64,000 nucleotides of DNA from Polycladomyces abyssicola (GTDB lineage Bacteria > Bacillota > Bacilli > Thermoactinomycetales > JIR-001): assembly GCF_018326425.1 (NCBI RefSeq), contig NZ_AP024601.1, positions 1,786,001 to 1,850,000 of the forward strand, written 5' to 3'. This document shows positions 1 through 8,334 of the stretch, in pieces (positions within the stretch are counted from its first letter, which is position 1; every line of letters begins with the position of its first letter). The translations under genes and the position numbers were made by a program. The notes under the pieces are model-generated. The model was not told the DNA's origin. It ran no database searches and worked only from the letters and a program-made list of their open reading frames with translations.

Positions 1-89
1 AGCATCCCCAGCAACGAAGCGATATCTCCCAGCAATCCTGGTCTGTTTTTATGTATTTGATACTCGAGATACCAGTCGTGGTCACTCAT
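1..89 (-). CDS. ymfK: YmfK-like DUF3388 protein, N-terminal fragment
   Basis: Only the first 29 codons are in the window; the gene runs off the left edge. The translation opens MSDHDWYLEYQIHKNRPG and continues LLGDIASLLGML, which I recognise as the conserved N-terminus of the YmfK/DUF3388 family, whose start resembles an ACT-like regulatory domain. An AAAGGTG ribosome site lies 7 nt before the ATG. It follows ymfJ, as in B. subtilis. The function of the family is not known to me. Confidence 0.8.
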   Translation of the reverse strand, partial: MSDHDWYLEYQIHKNRPGLLGDIASLLGM

Positions 90-272
90 CGCGGCACACC
101 TTTCATGAAATCTTCACGCATCTGTACACAAACAGATGAGTCTACCAAATTTGTTTAATAGTATATCACATGTTTCACCGTTCGCGTATCCTTTTTAACA
201 AAGAAATCCTTTTGTAACATAAATGAAACGCCCGATTAAATCTGGGCGTTTCATTTATTTAAGTCTTTTATT
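90..272. other. ymfJ-ymfK intergenic region
   Basis: Noncoding stretch of 183 nt on the minus-strand path from ymfJ to ymfK. It holds the strong hairpin listed at 219-258, so ymfK probably has its own promoter here. I see no convincing -35/-10 pair and no other structure. Confidence 0.5.
219..258 (-). terminator. ymfJ terminator hairpin
   Basis: A perfect 15-bp stem (ATAAATGAAACGCCC with its complement) closes a 10-nt loop just downstream of the ymfJ stop codon. A-rich and T-rich flanks make it potentially active in both directions. It separates ymfJ from ymfK. Confidence 0.85.
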
Positions 273-527
273 TTACTTTTTTCCATCATTCACCATTTTT
301 ACCATCAATCCGGCAATGGTGCGCTGTTCCTCTTCGTTGGCTACACTCCACAACTCCTTGAGCAATTTCTCCTGCTGATTTTCGGGATTTACCCCTTGGG
401 CCAAATAATCGCCGATCTGATAAGCCAACTCATTGATTGTTTCCTGGTTCATGCCCATGCCTTCCGCCTGGTTGACACGTTGGGACAGGAAATTTTTCCA
501 TTCCTGAAAATCACTCAAAATGGACAC
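273..527 (-). CDS. ymfJ: YmfJ-like DUF3243 protein
   Basis: A small acidic protein of about 84 residues beginning VSILSDFQEWKNFL. It matches the YmfJ/DUF3243 family, whose members begin similarly and sit beside ymfK in Bacillus. The GTG at 527 is chosen because an AAAGGAGG site lies 8 nt upstream. The ATG at 548 would place this site inside the gene and has no good site of its own. No membrane segment or catalytic motif is visible. Function unknown. Confidence 0.85.
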   Translation of the reverse strand: MSILSDFQEWKNFLSQRVNQAEGMGMNQETINELAYQIGDYLAQGVNPENQQEKLLKELWSVANEEEQRTIAGLMVKMVNDGKK

Positions 528-672
528 CGGGATTCCCTCCTTTGTCATCCCTCTCGGGTTTACGCATAATATGAGCGTTCCCGGTGTTTTTTATGCAACA
601 GTGAATAAGAAGGTGGCGAATGGCGCAGGATAAAATAGGAAAACAAACAGTTGAAATGGGGATGTGATCAAC

Positions 673-1005
673 GTGCCAATCGATTTGAAACGACGATTTC
701 CCCTTTCCCTGCACCTTCAGCCGCACGAAATTCTGCTCCTTTACCCTGCCAAGTTATCTCACGATAGCCGGAATGCCTACAAGACATTGACTCAACGTTA
801 TGCCATTACCGTCATGTCCTTGGATGAGACTCTCCCCAGGGATATGTGGGCATCTGTACGATTCGTATTGACATTGGAACAATTGTCGGTTGCCGACATT
901 CCACATATTTCTAGATGCCGCTGTCTTCGTTTGGTGAACGCCGGTCCTGTCGAAGTGGAAGAAACCGTCCGTTATCTGCTGGGACTGCGTCCATTGCCGG
1001 ATTAA
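673..1005 (+). CDS. Unrecognised 110-residue protein
   Basis: Plus-strand reading frame divergent from ymfJ and converging on ymfI, whose stop lies only 6 nt away. I do not recognise the family. The product begins MPIDLKRRFPLSL, is mixed alpha/beta in appearance, has one Cys pair (SRCRCL) near residue 85 and no signal peptide or membrane helix. The GTG at 673 is preferred over the in-frame GTG at 664 because a GGGG site lies at normal distance from 673. No minus-strand gene occupies this stretch, so it is not an obvious shadow. It could still be non-functional. Confidence 0.55.
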   Translation: MPIDLKRRFPLSLHLQPHEILLLYPAKLSHDSRNAYKTLTQRYAITVMSLDETLPRDMWASVRFVLTLEQLSVADIPHISRCRCLRLVNAGPVEVEETVRYLLGLRPLPD

Positions 1006-1011
1006 ATCATA

Positions 1012-1767
1012 TTACGGATACCATCCCCCGTTGACATGCAGAACCTGTCCGGTGAGATAACCGGCTTCCTCCCTGCAAAGAAAAGCGGTCAAAGCAGCGA
1101 CGTCGGCAGGCCGTCCCAAACGCCCCACCGGAATTTCCCCGACCAGGGCCGAACGTTCCTCCTCTGCCAGTTGCGCCCTAAGCATATCTGTCTCAATGGC
1201 GCCGGGGGCCACCGCATTCACCGTGATACCGGAAGGTCCCAACTCTTTGGCCAACGCGCGAGCCATCCCGTTGACCGCGCCTTTGGCGGCCGAGTACAAT
1301 GCTTCCCCCGCACCGCCGGACTCACCCCAAATCGAGGAAAGCAACACGATTCGACCGAAATTTCGAGACAACATGTTGGGCAGACAAGCTTGAATGAGAT
1401 GAATCGCTCCCTTGATATGTGTATCAAACACGGTGGCGTATTGATCATCCGTCACATCCTGAATCAATCCGATCCCGGCCACCCCTGCATTGTGTACCAG
1501 AATCAACGGTGGACCCAATTCGCGTTTGACCCGTCGCACCATCTCCTCCACGTCAGATCGGGAGCGCACATCAGCCCGATACGCATATGCGTATACCCCA
1601 TGGCGCCGACACCGTTCCACGACCTCCTGCGCTTTGGTTTCCTCTGTCCGATAACCGACCGCCACGAATGCACCTTCTTGAGCCAAACGTTCAGCGATGG
1701 CAGCTCCGATCCCCCGACTGGCCCCCGTCACAACAGCCACTCGATCTTTCAACGGCGTTGCGCACAT
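1012..1767 (-). CDS. ymfI: Short-chain dehydrogenase/reductase YmfI
   Basis: An NAD(P)-dependent SDR-family oxidoreductase of 251 residues. Visible features are the dinucleotide-binding TGASRGIG near the N-terminus, NNAG-equivalent HNAG, the catalytic Ser (LLSS), YSAAK with the catalytic Tyr and Lys, and the VNAVAPGAIETDM loop. It resembles 3-oxoacyl-ACP reductases. In B. subtilis the protein at this locus, YmfI, is reported to complete the 5-aminopentanol modification of elongation factor P, so that is the likely role; a fatty-acid role is the alternative. The ATG at 1767 has GGAGG 7 nt upstream. A terminator separates it from ymfH. Confidence 0.87.
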   Translation of the reverse strand: MCATPLKDRVAVVTGASRGIGAAIAERLAQEGAFVAVGYRTEETKAQEVVERCRRHGVYAYAYRADVRSRSDVEEMVRRVKRELGPPLILVHNAGVAGIGLIQDVTDDQYATVFDTHIKGAIHLIQACLPNMLSRNFGRIVLLSSIWGESGGAGEALYSAAKGAVNGMARALAKELGPSGITVNAVAPGAIETDMLRAQLAEEERSALVGEIPVGRLGRPADVAALTAFLCREEAGYLTGQVLHVNGGWYP

Positions 1768-1784
1768 CCTACATCCTCCCATGC

Positions 1785-1805
1785 AAAAAGCGCCCGATCG
1801 GGCGC
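1785..1805 (-). terminator. ymfH terminator
   Basis: Self-complementary GCGCCCGATCGGGCGC followed on the minus strand by TTTTT, between the ymfH stop and the ymfI start. A classic intrinsic terminator, so ymfI is probably not simply the tail of the ymfF-ymfH transcript. Confidence 0.85.
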
Positions 1806-1827
1806 GTAATCGATGGAGTGAAACGGA

Positions 1828-3105
1828 TTACGACCGAACTATCGATACCGCAAACCGGTCCCAATTGACATGCTCGCGCATCCGTTCATTTACTTCCTCC
1901 GGTGTCAACGATTCCAGAAGCGGAATGAGGCGGAACAAATCCGCGCCGTTAAAACGATACCGGGTGAACTGATTGGCGATCCACTCAGGTGAGTTGAGAT
2001 AGCGAAGATATTGGCCAATTTTTTTCTTGCGGATTCGTTCAAAGGTATCCGCTTGAATCCCGGTTTGCACGCGTTGGGGCAACTCATTTTCTACTCGTTG
2101 CGTCAGTTTGTCCGGATCCGGCGTATCGCCGCCGACAATGGAAAAGCCGTAACCCTGTTCCAACGTATAGTCGAATCCGAAATTGTCGTCAATTAAGCCA
2201 TCGTCATACAGCGATTGATACAGATCGGAACCAGGGCCGAACAGCGCTTCGAGAACCAATTGCGTCGCCAACTCCTGTTTGAGGAAATCATCCCCCGTCA
2301 AACCGAGCCGGTGTTCCTTGAAACCGAACAAGCATTTGGGAATCCCAACCGTCAACCGGATCTCCTTCCGCTTTTCAGCCACCGTCTCCGGCTCCTCGGG
2401 ATAGAAACGCTTGATTTCAGCTTGCTTGCCGAACGGTTTGGCGGCTTGATTTTCCCGAATCCACTGCATGGTGGTCTCGGGGTCAATCGAACCGACCACA
2501 AACAACACCATGTTGCTGGGATGGTAAAACGTCTCGTAACACTTGTACAACGTCTCTTTGTCGATTTTGGCGATCGACTCGACCGTTCCCGCGATGTCGA
2601 TCCGTACCGGATGACGATGGTACATCGCCTCGATCAGACCAAAGTACGACCGCCATTCGGGATTATCATCATACATACGGATTTCCTGTCCGATGATCCC
2701 TTTTTCCTTCTCCACATTCTCATCAGTGAAATACGGCCGTTGTACAAAATCGATCAGGGTCATCAAATTTTCCTTGATCTGATCGGTCGCCGAAAACAGA
2801 TAAGCTGTTCGGTCGAAGCTGGTAAATGCGTTGGCCGAAGCCCCCTGCTTGGAAAACCGGGTAAAGACGTCCCCGTCCTCTTCCTCAAACATCTTGTGCT
2901 CCAAAAAGTGAGCGATCCCGTCCGGAACCTGGATCTCCTCTTCACCCGGAGGTTGAAAATGATTGTCGATCGACCCATAGCGGGTGGTAAAAGTGGCATA
3001 CGTTTTGAAAAAGCCCTGCTTCGGCAGGAGATACACTTCCAAGCCGTTGGGCAGCTGTTCATAATAGAGCGTCTCTTTCAATTGGGGATGTTCAATTTGC
3101 TGCAT
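1828..3105 (-). CDS. ymfH: M16-family zinc peptidase YmfH
   Basis: A 425-residue insulinase/pitrilysin-like (M16) peptidase. The inverted zinc motif HFLEH lies near residue 68, and the downstream glutamate region (EKGIIGQEIRMYDD) is present, so the metal site looks intact. Its partner YmfF, encoded just upstream with a 14-bp overlap, lacks the zinc motif; such catalytic/non-catalytic pairs are typical of two-chain M16B proteases. A GGAGGT site lies 8 nt before the ATG at 3105 and inside ymfF, implying translational coupling. The substrate is unknown. Confidence 0.9.
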   Translation of the reverse strand: MQQIEHPQLKETLYYEQLPNGLEVYLLPKQGFFKTYATFTTRYGSIDNHFQPPGEEEIQVPDGIAHFLEHKMFEEEDGDVFTRFSKQGASANAFTSFDRTAYLFSATDQIKENLMTLIDFVQRPYFTDENVEKEKGIIGQEIRMYDDNPEWRSYFGLIEAMYHRHPVRIDIAGTVESIAKIDKETLYKCYETFYHPSNMVLFVVGSIDPETTMQWIRENQAAKPFGKQAEIKRFYPEEPETVAEKRKEIRLTVGIPKCLFGFKEHRLGLTGDDFLKQELATQLVLEALFGPGSDLYQSLYDDGLIDDNFGFDYTLEQGYGFSIVGGDTPDPDKLTQRVENELPQRVQTGIQADTFERIRKKKIGQYLRYLNSPEWIANQFTRYRFNGADLFRLIPLLESLTPEEVNERMREHVNWDRFAVSIVRS

Positions 3106-4390
3106 CTGCCGTTACCTCCCCTTTATCGCGCAGGAAATAGATGGTGTCCAACTGTACTTTTTCCGCCACGCGTTGCACATCCGCCTTGGTGACTTGTTTC
3201 AGGTCTTCCACCAATTGTTCCAACGGGCGTGGCTTGCCGCTCAAGATCGAATGGTATTCCGCGTCGATCAAGTCATAAGAGCGATCCTGCCGCTCCCGCA
3301 ATTGGTTGATCAACGTGGCTCTGGTTTGCTCCAATTCCACATCATTGATGTCGCCTTGCCGCATCGCGTCCAATTGCTTGCGGATGATGTCGACCGCCTG
3401 TTGGTAGTTGGCGATTTCGATCCCCGACTGAATCGTCATAATACCCTTGTGACTCTCCAGCCGTGAGGATGCGTAATAAGCCAAGCTCGCTTTTTCACGC
3501 ACATTTACAAACAGCTTGGAATGCGGAAATCCTCCCAGAATTCCGTTGTACATCATCAGCGCGACGTAATCTTCGTCGTGGATGGAAACCTGCGTGCGGC
3601 AACCCAAGTTCAGCTTGCCCTGCTTGACATCCAAACGGTCCACCACTTCTTTGACCTCACGCACAGTATGCCGCACTTCACCCGTTTCCACGGGTACACG
3701 CTCCGTCTGATCGGTCGGAAAATGTCGCTCGACCAGCCGAACCACCTCATCGACCGACACATTGCCGACAAAGAATAGATCAATGGGACGATGGCGGATC
3801 AGATCACGATAATATGTATACAACGATTGGGCATCGATGTGATCCAGATCCTCCGACCTGCCGTAGGTAAACAAACTGTACGGCTCGCCCGCGCACATTT
3901 CTTCGATGCATCGTTGGGCGGCATAGCGAATTTTGTCGTCCTTCAGACTCTCGATTTTTTGTTTGAGGTTCTTTTTCTCCGCTGCCACGTAAGATTCCTT
4001 AAATCCGCCGTTTTCCGTAACGGGACGCAACAGTACCTCGCTCAGAAACGCGACGCCCTCTTCCAACAGAGAAGCTGAAGCACGTAAATATTGTTCGTTG
4101 GCGATCTCCAATCCCACTTGCAGCACATGACGCTCCCCGCGTTTGTATACATCGGCGAACAGATTGGCACCGTACAGTTCTTCCAATCGTTGTTTCAACT
4201 GCAACGTCGTGGGGTAGGTTTCCGTTCCTCGTTGCAACACTTGGGGCAACAGCGCCGTTTTTGTGACGTTTTGCGGTGACAGTTCCTGTTGGATCATCGC
4301 GGATAGGGTGTTGGTTTTAAATTTATCCGTCGCACATACATGAACGCGCAAATTGCCGACCGGAATTGATTGAAATTGAGCGTAGCTCAC
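3092..4390 (-). CDS. ymfF: M16-like peptidase subunit YmfF (no zinc motif)
   Basis: A 432-residue M16-fold protein with features of the YmfF family. No HxxEH motif is visible in the first 100 residues, where the equivalent stretch reads LKQRLEELYGANLFAD, so it is likely the non-catalytic half of a heterodimer with YmfH. The start is GTG at 4390 with an AGGAGAGG site. Its last codons overlap the ymfH start. The substrate is unknown. Confidence 0.85.
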   Translation of the reverse strand: MSYAQFQSIPVGNLRVHVCATDKFKTNTLSAMIQQELSPQNVTKTALLPQVLQRGTETYPTTLQLKQRLEELYGANLFADVYKRGERHVLQVGLEIANEQYLRASASLLEEGVAFLSEVLLRPVTENGGFKESYVAAEKKNLKQKIESLKDDKIRYAAQRCIEEMCAGEPYSLFTYGRSEDLDHIDAQSLYTYYRDLIRHRPIDLFFVGNVSVDEVVRLVERHFPTDQTERVPVETGEVRHTVREVKEVVDRLDVKQGKLNLGCRTQVSIHDEDYVALMMYNGILGGFPHSKLFVNVREKASLAYYASSRLESHKGIMTIQSGIEIANYQQAVDIIRKQLDAMRQGDINDVELEQTRATLINQLRERQDRSYDLIDAEYHSILSGKPRPLEQLVEDLKQVTKADVQRVAEKVQLDTIYFLRDKGEVTADAAN

Positions 4391-4482
4391 ACGTACACCT
4401 CTCCTTCTGTTGATTCAAACAATCACTTTTTTCATTATAGCGTAACAAACATTCGTTCCTCTAGGTGTTGCTATCTTTATTA

Positions 4483-4494
4483 TGACCGTGGTCA
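4483..4494. promoter_or_regulatory. Short palindrome in the divergent intergenic region
   Basis: TGACCGTGGTCA is an almost perfect 12-bp palindrome lying between the divergent starts of ymfF and the phosphodiesterase-like gene. Its position would suit a repressor shared by both promoters, but a 12-bp palindrome can arise by chance and I cannot assign a regulator. Confidence 0.25.
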
Positions 4495-4583
4495 AGAAAT
4501 TCCATCCTTTACACAGATGAACGAATCCACTCGATTGGGGCCATACTATGACGGACCAACATGTTGAAGAGAGGATGGGGGAA

Positions 4584-6134
4584 ATGAGCAAACGAGCGCT
4601 TTTGCTACTCGTCATGCTAATGATCGTCGCCATTGTGGTTCCGGCGGTGATCCCGAAACCGGCACCCTCGCCCGAACGGTCATCACATCCGAAACGAACC
4701 GTCGTGGTTTTGTTGGCGGATTCGCTCACAGCACACGCGATTGATGAAGGGATTCGTCTCAAACGCCTTCCGACCCTGTCGCGTTTGATCCGTCAAGGGC
4801 AATACAAAAAAGATATGGTCAGCGTGTTTCCCACGATGAGCGTGGTAATTGACCAATCCCTGATCACCGGTACCTATCCCGACCAGCACCGCGTTCCGGC
4901 TTTGCAATGGTACGATCCTCAGGAAGGACGGGTCATCAACTACGGCGATACGTTTTCCCACATGCGTCAGCAAGGGATCTTGCGTACCGCACGTTGGTTT
5001 CTGGACTACAATCGACGCCACCTCAATCCCCAGACAGAGACTGTTCATGAAGCGCTTCTACGTAAAGGATACCTTTCCGGTACCATCAACATGACCGCGT
5101 ATCGTGGACCATTTGTTCACCCCATCCCGTTCACCGGACAAACCACCCAGGGACCCGCTTGGTTGGCACTGGGACCTTATGTTTCCCGTACGCGTCCTGA
5201 CGGGGATGAAATGACGACCTTGTCACCGACACTATATCGAAACAAAGATGGACTGCGATTGCTGTCCCGCTGGCTGCGGGATCCCAACCATCCCGACCTG
5301 ATTATGGTGTATCTGCCGGACACGGACAAAACGGCACATAAAATGGGTCCAAACGGATGGAAACAGGTGGCGACATTGGACAGGGAACTACAGGCGTTCA
5401 TCACGTCCTTGGGTTCTTGGGATTCGGTTCTGCGTGATCATGTTTTCGTCCTGATGGGGGATAGCGGAGTCATTGCCGGAAAACAGAATGCCAAGTACCT
5501 AATAACCTTAAACAAACTGGCATCACCCTACCGGTTACTGCCGTATGGTGTCTCGACACGTGAGCGGAACGCCGATGTGGCCATCGCCTCCAACGAGCGG
5601 ATGGCCGTTGTTCACCCCTTGCGGGCGGGTGTTTCGTTGGACCGTTTGATCGAGAAATACCGGCACATGCCTGGAATTGATTGGGTGATCAGGCGAAAAG
5701 GACGGGATATCCTGGTGTGGCACGGGGCTCACCAACTGCGTTTCCGTTCGAAGGGGCCATGGAGGGATTCCTACGGGCAAACTTGGCACTTGGAAGGGGA
5801 TCCCCGCGTGCTGGATCTTCGATTGGACCCTCGGCGCCATCTGGTTCAATTCGGTCGATATCCCGATGCCCTGCGGCTAGTGAAAGGGGGCATTGGTGCC
5901 CAACGTGGACCATGTGTCATGTTGACCTCCCTTCCGGGATACGAATTTGAATGGGGCACTTCATCCCTGCCCAACCGCGGCAGCCACGGCGGTGCCAGCA
6001 GCCAGGAATTGCTTGCCCCTATTCTGGTGAGCGACACTTCTTTGCCCCTGCCGCGTACGCTAAGGGTGGTGGATTTGAAACAGTGGCTGATCCGGTTAGT
6101 GGAAGTGCAACACCGTCCTGACGGCTCACGCTGA
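4584..6134 (+). CDS. Secreted/anchored alkaline-phosphatase-superfamily phosphodiesterase-like protein
   Basis: A 516-residue protein with one N-terminal hydrophobic segment (RALLLLVMLMIVAIV), so it is exported or membrane-anchored. It matches the type I phosphodiesterase/nucleotide pyrophosphatase family: first metal aspartate in VVVLLADSLT, nucleophile threonine in VFPTMS, a TGTYPDQH motif, a D..H pair in PDTDKTAHKMG, and GSHGG near the C-terminus. The usual DHG reads GDSGV here, so one metal-binding histidine may be missing or supplied elsewhere. The ATG at 4584 has AGAGAGG about 9 nt upstream; an ATG at 4548 is in frame but has no site. It is the only sizeable plus-strand gene in the left half. 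The substrate is unknown. Confidence 0.75.
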   Translation: MSKRALLLLVMLMIVAIVVPAVIPKPAPSPERSSHPKRTVVVLLADSLTAHAIDEGIRLKRLPTLSRLIRQGQYKKDMVSVFPTMSVVIDQSLITGTYPDQHRVPALQWYDPQEGRVINYGDTFSHMRQQGILRTARWFLDYNRRHLNPQTETVHEALLRKGYLSGTINMTAYRGPFVHPIPFTGQTTQGPAWLALGPYVSRTRPDGDEMTTLSPTLYRNKDGLRLLSRWLRDPNHPDLIMVYLPDTDKTAHKMGPNGWKQVATLDRELQAFITSLGSWDSVLRDHVFVLMGDSGVIAGKQNAKYLITLNKLASPYRLLPYGVSTRERNADVAIASNERMAVVHPLRAGVSLDRLIEKYRHMPGIDWVIRRKGRDILVWHGAHQLRFRSKGPWRDSYGQTWHLEGDPRVLDLRLDPRRHLVQFGRYPDALRLVKGGIGAQRGPCVMLTSLPGYEFEWGTSSLPNRGSHGGASSQELLAPILVSDTSLPLPRTLRVVDLKQWLIRLVEVQHRPDGSR

Positions 6135-6165
6135 CGAACAAACCCGTCCTTTATCCATCTCTTTG

Positions 6166-6275
6166 GAGGCGTGTCTGGTGGTGACTTTCCCCGCTCGGTC
6201 CACCTGCGCCCTGCAAGGAAGCAGTTCATGGCTCCTACCCGGAGCAAAGGACGCAGGCATTCGCTTAGAGGAGGT
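6166..6275 (-). repeat. Dispersed repeat, copy 1 (inverted)
   Basis: Read on the minus strand, this begins CTCTAAGCGAATGC, continues through CTGCTTCCTTGCAGGGCGCA, and ends CACCACCAGACACGCC. The middle block of about 39 nt matches the copy at 41205-41245 with only a few differences, and the ends also correspond. It lies between convergent genes and has no coding potential. Confidence 0.65.
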
Positions 6276-6293
6276 TGTACAGCCGAGCAAGTC

Positions 6294-6326
6294 AACAAAC
6301 CCCGTCCATTGAGGACGGGGTTTGTT
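6294..6326. terminator. Bidirectional terminator for the nup operon and the convergent gene
   Basis: A 14-bp stem (AACAAACCCCGTCC and complement) with a 5-nt loop, 3 nt from the nupQ stop. It can serve both the minus-strand nup operon and the plus-strand phosphodiesterase-like gene. Confidence 0.8.
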
Positions 6327-6329
6327 GTG

Positions 6330-7265
6330 TTACCGGCTGTCTTTTTCATATGGTTTCCCGATCGCAGCCGGGGCTTCCGCTCTTCCGACGAAACCGGCCA
6401 ATGCGAGAATCGTCAGCACGTAAGGCAGCATATTGAGCACTTCGCTCGGTACATACTGTGTCCATCCGAACAATTGACCTATCAAAGCCAATGAGACTGC
6501 GAATCCGAAGAAAAGTGCGGCGAAAAAGGCGCCAAGCGGATGCCATTTGCCGAAGATCAACGCGGCTAATGCGATGAACCCTTGTCCAGCCACAGTGGAT
6601 TGGTTGAACTCACTGCCGATAGCGATAGACAACCCCGCACCGCCCAGACCGGCGAGCGCACCACTGATCATTACCGCCACATAACGCATCCGGATCACGG
6701 AAACACCAGCCGTTTCCGCCGCTTTGGGATGTTCCCCCACCGCACGCAGGCGCATCCCGAATGGCGTGTAATACAGGATAAAGTAGGAAGCAGCCACGAT
6801 GACAAAAGCCAGATACGTCGTGGGAAACGCGTTAAACAACGCGGGACCAATCACCGGAATGCTGTTCAGCCCCGGAATCGGCATACGGGACAACGTTTCC
6901 TGCACCACGGGCGTTTGTGCCTCCCCGTTGTACAGGTGTTTCACCAGGTAAACAGACAAACCGAATGCCAGAAAGTTGATTGCCACACCGCTGACCACCT
7001 GATCCGCTTTAAACGTGATTGAGGCCACAGCATGCGGCAGAGCAAATAATATGCCGGCCACCATCGCTGCCAATAACCCCAGCCACGGATTGCCGGTAAA
7101 GATCGTCGTCACCGCGGCGGCGAACGCTCCGATCGTCATTAAGCCTTCCAACGCGATGTTGACCACACCGGAGCGCTCCGAATACAGCCCACCCATAGCA
7201 GCCAAGATAAGTGGGGTCGAATACAATACAGTTGTTTGCAAGACGTTGGTCAATGTGTTAAGCAT
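6330..7265 (-). CDS. nupQ: Nucleoside ABC transporter permease NupQ
   Basis: A 311-residue, highly hydrophobic permease with the LYSERSGVVNIALEG motif characteristic of the second permease of BMP-type (nucleoside/simple sugar) ABC importers. Together with NupP it should form the membrane channel, energised by NupO and fed by lipoprotein NupN. Known B. subtilis NupNOPQ imports guanosine and other nucleosides; substrate here is inferred. The ATG lies 1 nt after the nupP stop, with its GGGAGGGG site in the nupP 3' end. Confidence 0.88.
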   Translation of the reverse strand: MLNTLTNVLQTTVLYSTPLILAAMGGLYSERSGVVNIALEGLMTIGAFAAAVTTIFTGNPWLGLLAAMVAGILFALPHAVASITFKADQVVSGVAINFLAFGLSVYLVKHLYNGEAQTPVVQETLSRMPIPGLNSIPVIGPALFNAFPTTYLAFVIVAASYFILYYTPFGMRLRAVGEHPKAAETAGVSVIRMRYVAVMISGALAGLGGAGLSIAIGSEFNQSTVAGQGFIALAALIFGKWHPLGAFFAALFFGFAVSLALIGQLFGWTQYVPSEVLNMLPYVLTILALAGFVGRAEAPAAIGKPYEKDSR

Positions 7266-7266
7266 G

Positions 7267-8334
7267 CTATGCTCCCCTCCCTTTTTTCAGCGACCGAAAC
7301 CAACCCAGTATCCACCCGGACACATTGGCCGCCACGAAGAGGATGATCGCCGCAAACACGATCCGAATCACTTCAAATGGAACCTGCGCGGCAAACTGCA
7401 TGTTGGTTCCTCCGTACGTCAATACCCCGAACAATACTGCCGACAAAACGACACCGATCGGCGTGTTGCCTCCCAAGAGTGCCACGGCGATGCCGTCAAA
7501 ACCGATGCCGGTGAATCCCCCTTGAATGGCCAAATATCCTTGCGTGCCCAACAGCTCGCTTGCCCCCGCCAAACCAGCGAAAAATCCACTGATCATCATA
7601 GAGAGGATGATGTTACGATCCACACGCATGCCTGCATATTCGGATGCGTGCGGGTTGTAACCGACAGCGCGGAGTTCGAAGCCCAGCTTGGTCCGCCAAA
7701 GCAGGTAGTACATTACAAAGGCCATCAAAAGAGCGATGATGATGCCAAAATGAATGCGCGCTCCCCCGAACATAGCGGACAACACACTCCATTGCAGGGA
7801 GGCCGTATCGGCAATCCGGTCCGTGGAGTCGGCACCAGACGTCAGCCACGTTCGCACCAGCACATTGGACAAATACAACGCGATAAAGTTCAGCATGATT
7901 GTGGTGATTACTTCATGCACGCCGCGCTTGGCCTTCAACAGCCCAGGCAAGTATGCCCAGATCGCACCCGCCAATCCACCAGCGATCACAGCAACCAACG
8001 CGTGCACGATCGGCGGGAGATGCAGTTTCAATCCCACAATCACCGCCGCCAATTGACCCATAATGAATTGACCTTCCACTCCGATGTTGAACAAGCCGGT
8101 ACGGAACGCCAGCGCTACGGCTAATCCGGTCAAAATCAGCGGAGAGATGGTTCGGATTGTCTCTCCCAAATCATACGGTTGGAACAACGCGTTTTGAAAC
8201 AACGCACCGTAGGCCAGGATCGGACTGTATCCGGCGGCGATCATGGCGATGGCACCGACCAACAAGCCCAGCACCACGGAGATCAGCGATACCCAGAAGG
8301 ACGATCGTCGATTGATTTTGGACATCACTTGCAT
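7267..8334 (-). CDS. nupP: Nucleoside ABC transporter permease NupP
   Basis: A 355-residue permease with about eight or nine hydrophobic segments. It carries the FRTGLFNIGVEGQFIMGQL motif found in the first permease of BMP-type nucleoside importers. The ATG at 8334 overlaps the nupO stop (TGATG) and a GGAGGTG site lies 8 nt upstream. Upstream in-frame starts, as far as 8418, would lie inside nupO and lack sites. It probably pairs with NupQ. Confidence 0.88.
   Translation of the reverse strand: MQVMSKINRRSSFWVSLISVVLGLLVGAIAMIAAGYSPILAYGALFQNALFQPYDLGETIRTISPLILTGLAVALAFRTGLFNIGVEGQFIMGQLAAVIVGLKLHLPPIVHALVAVIAGGLAGAIWAYLPGLLKAKRGVHEVITTIMLNFIALYLSNVLVRTWLTSGADSTDRIADTASLQWSVLSAMFGGARIHFGIIIALLMAFVMYYLLWRTKLGFELRAVGYNPHASEYAGMRVDRNIILSMMISGFFAGLAGASELLGTQGYLAIQGGFTGIGFDGIAVALLGGNTPIGVVLSAVLFGVLTYGGTNMQFAAQVPFEVIRIVFAAIILFVAANVSGWILGWFRSLKKGRGA

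Larger units (their letters stand above)
6135..6329. other. Intergenic region between phosphodiesterase-like gene and nupQ
   Basis: Convergent intergenic region holding a copy of the dispersed repeat (6166-6275) and a bidirectional terminator (6294-6326). Nothing else recognised. Confidence 0.5.
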
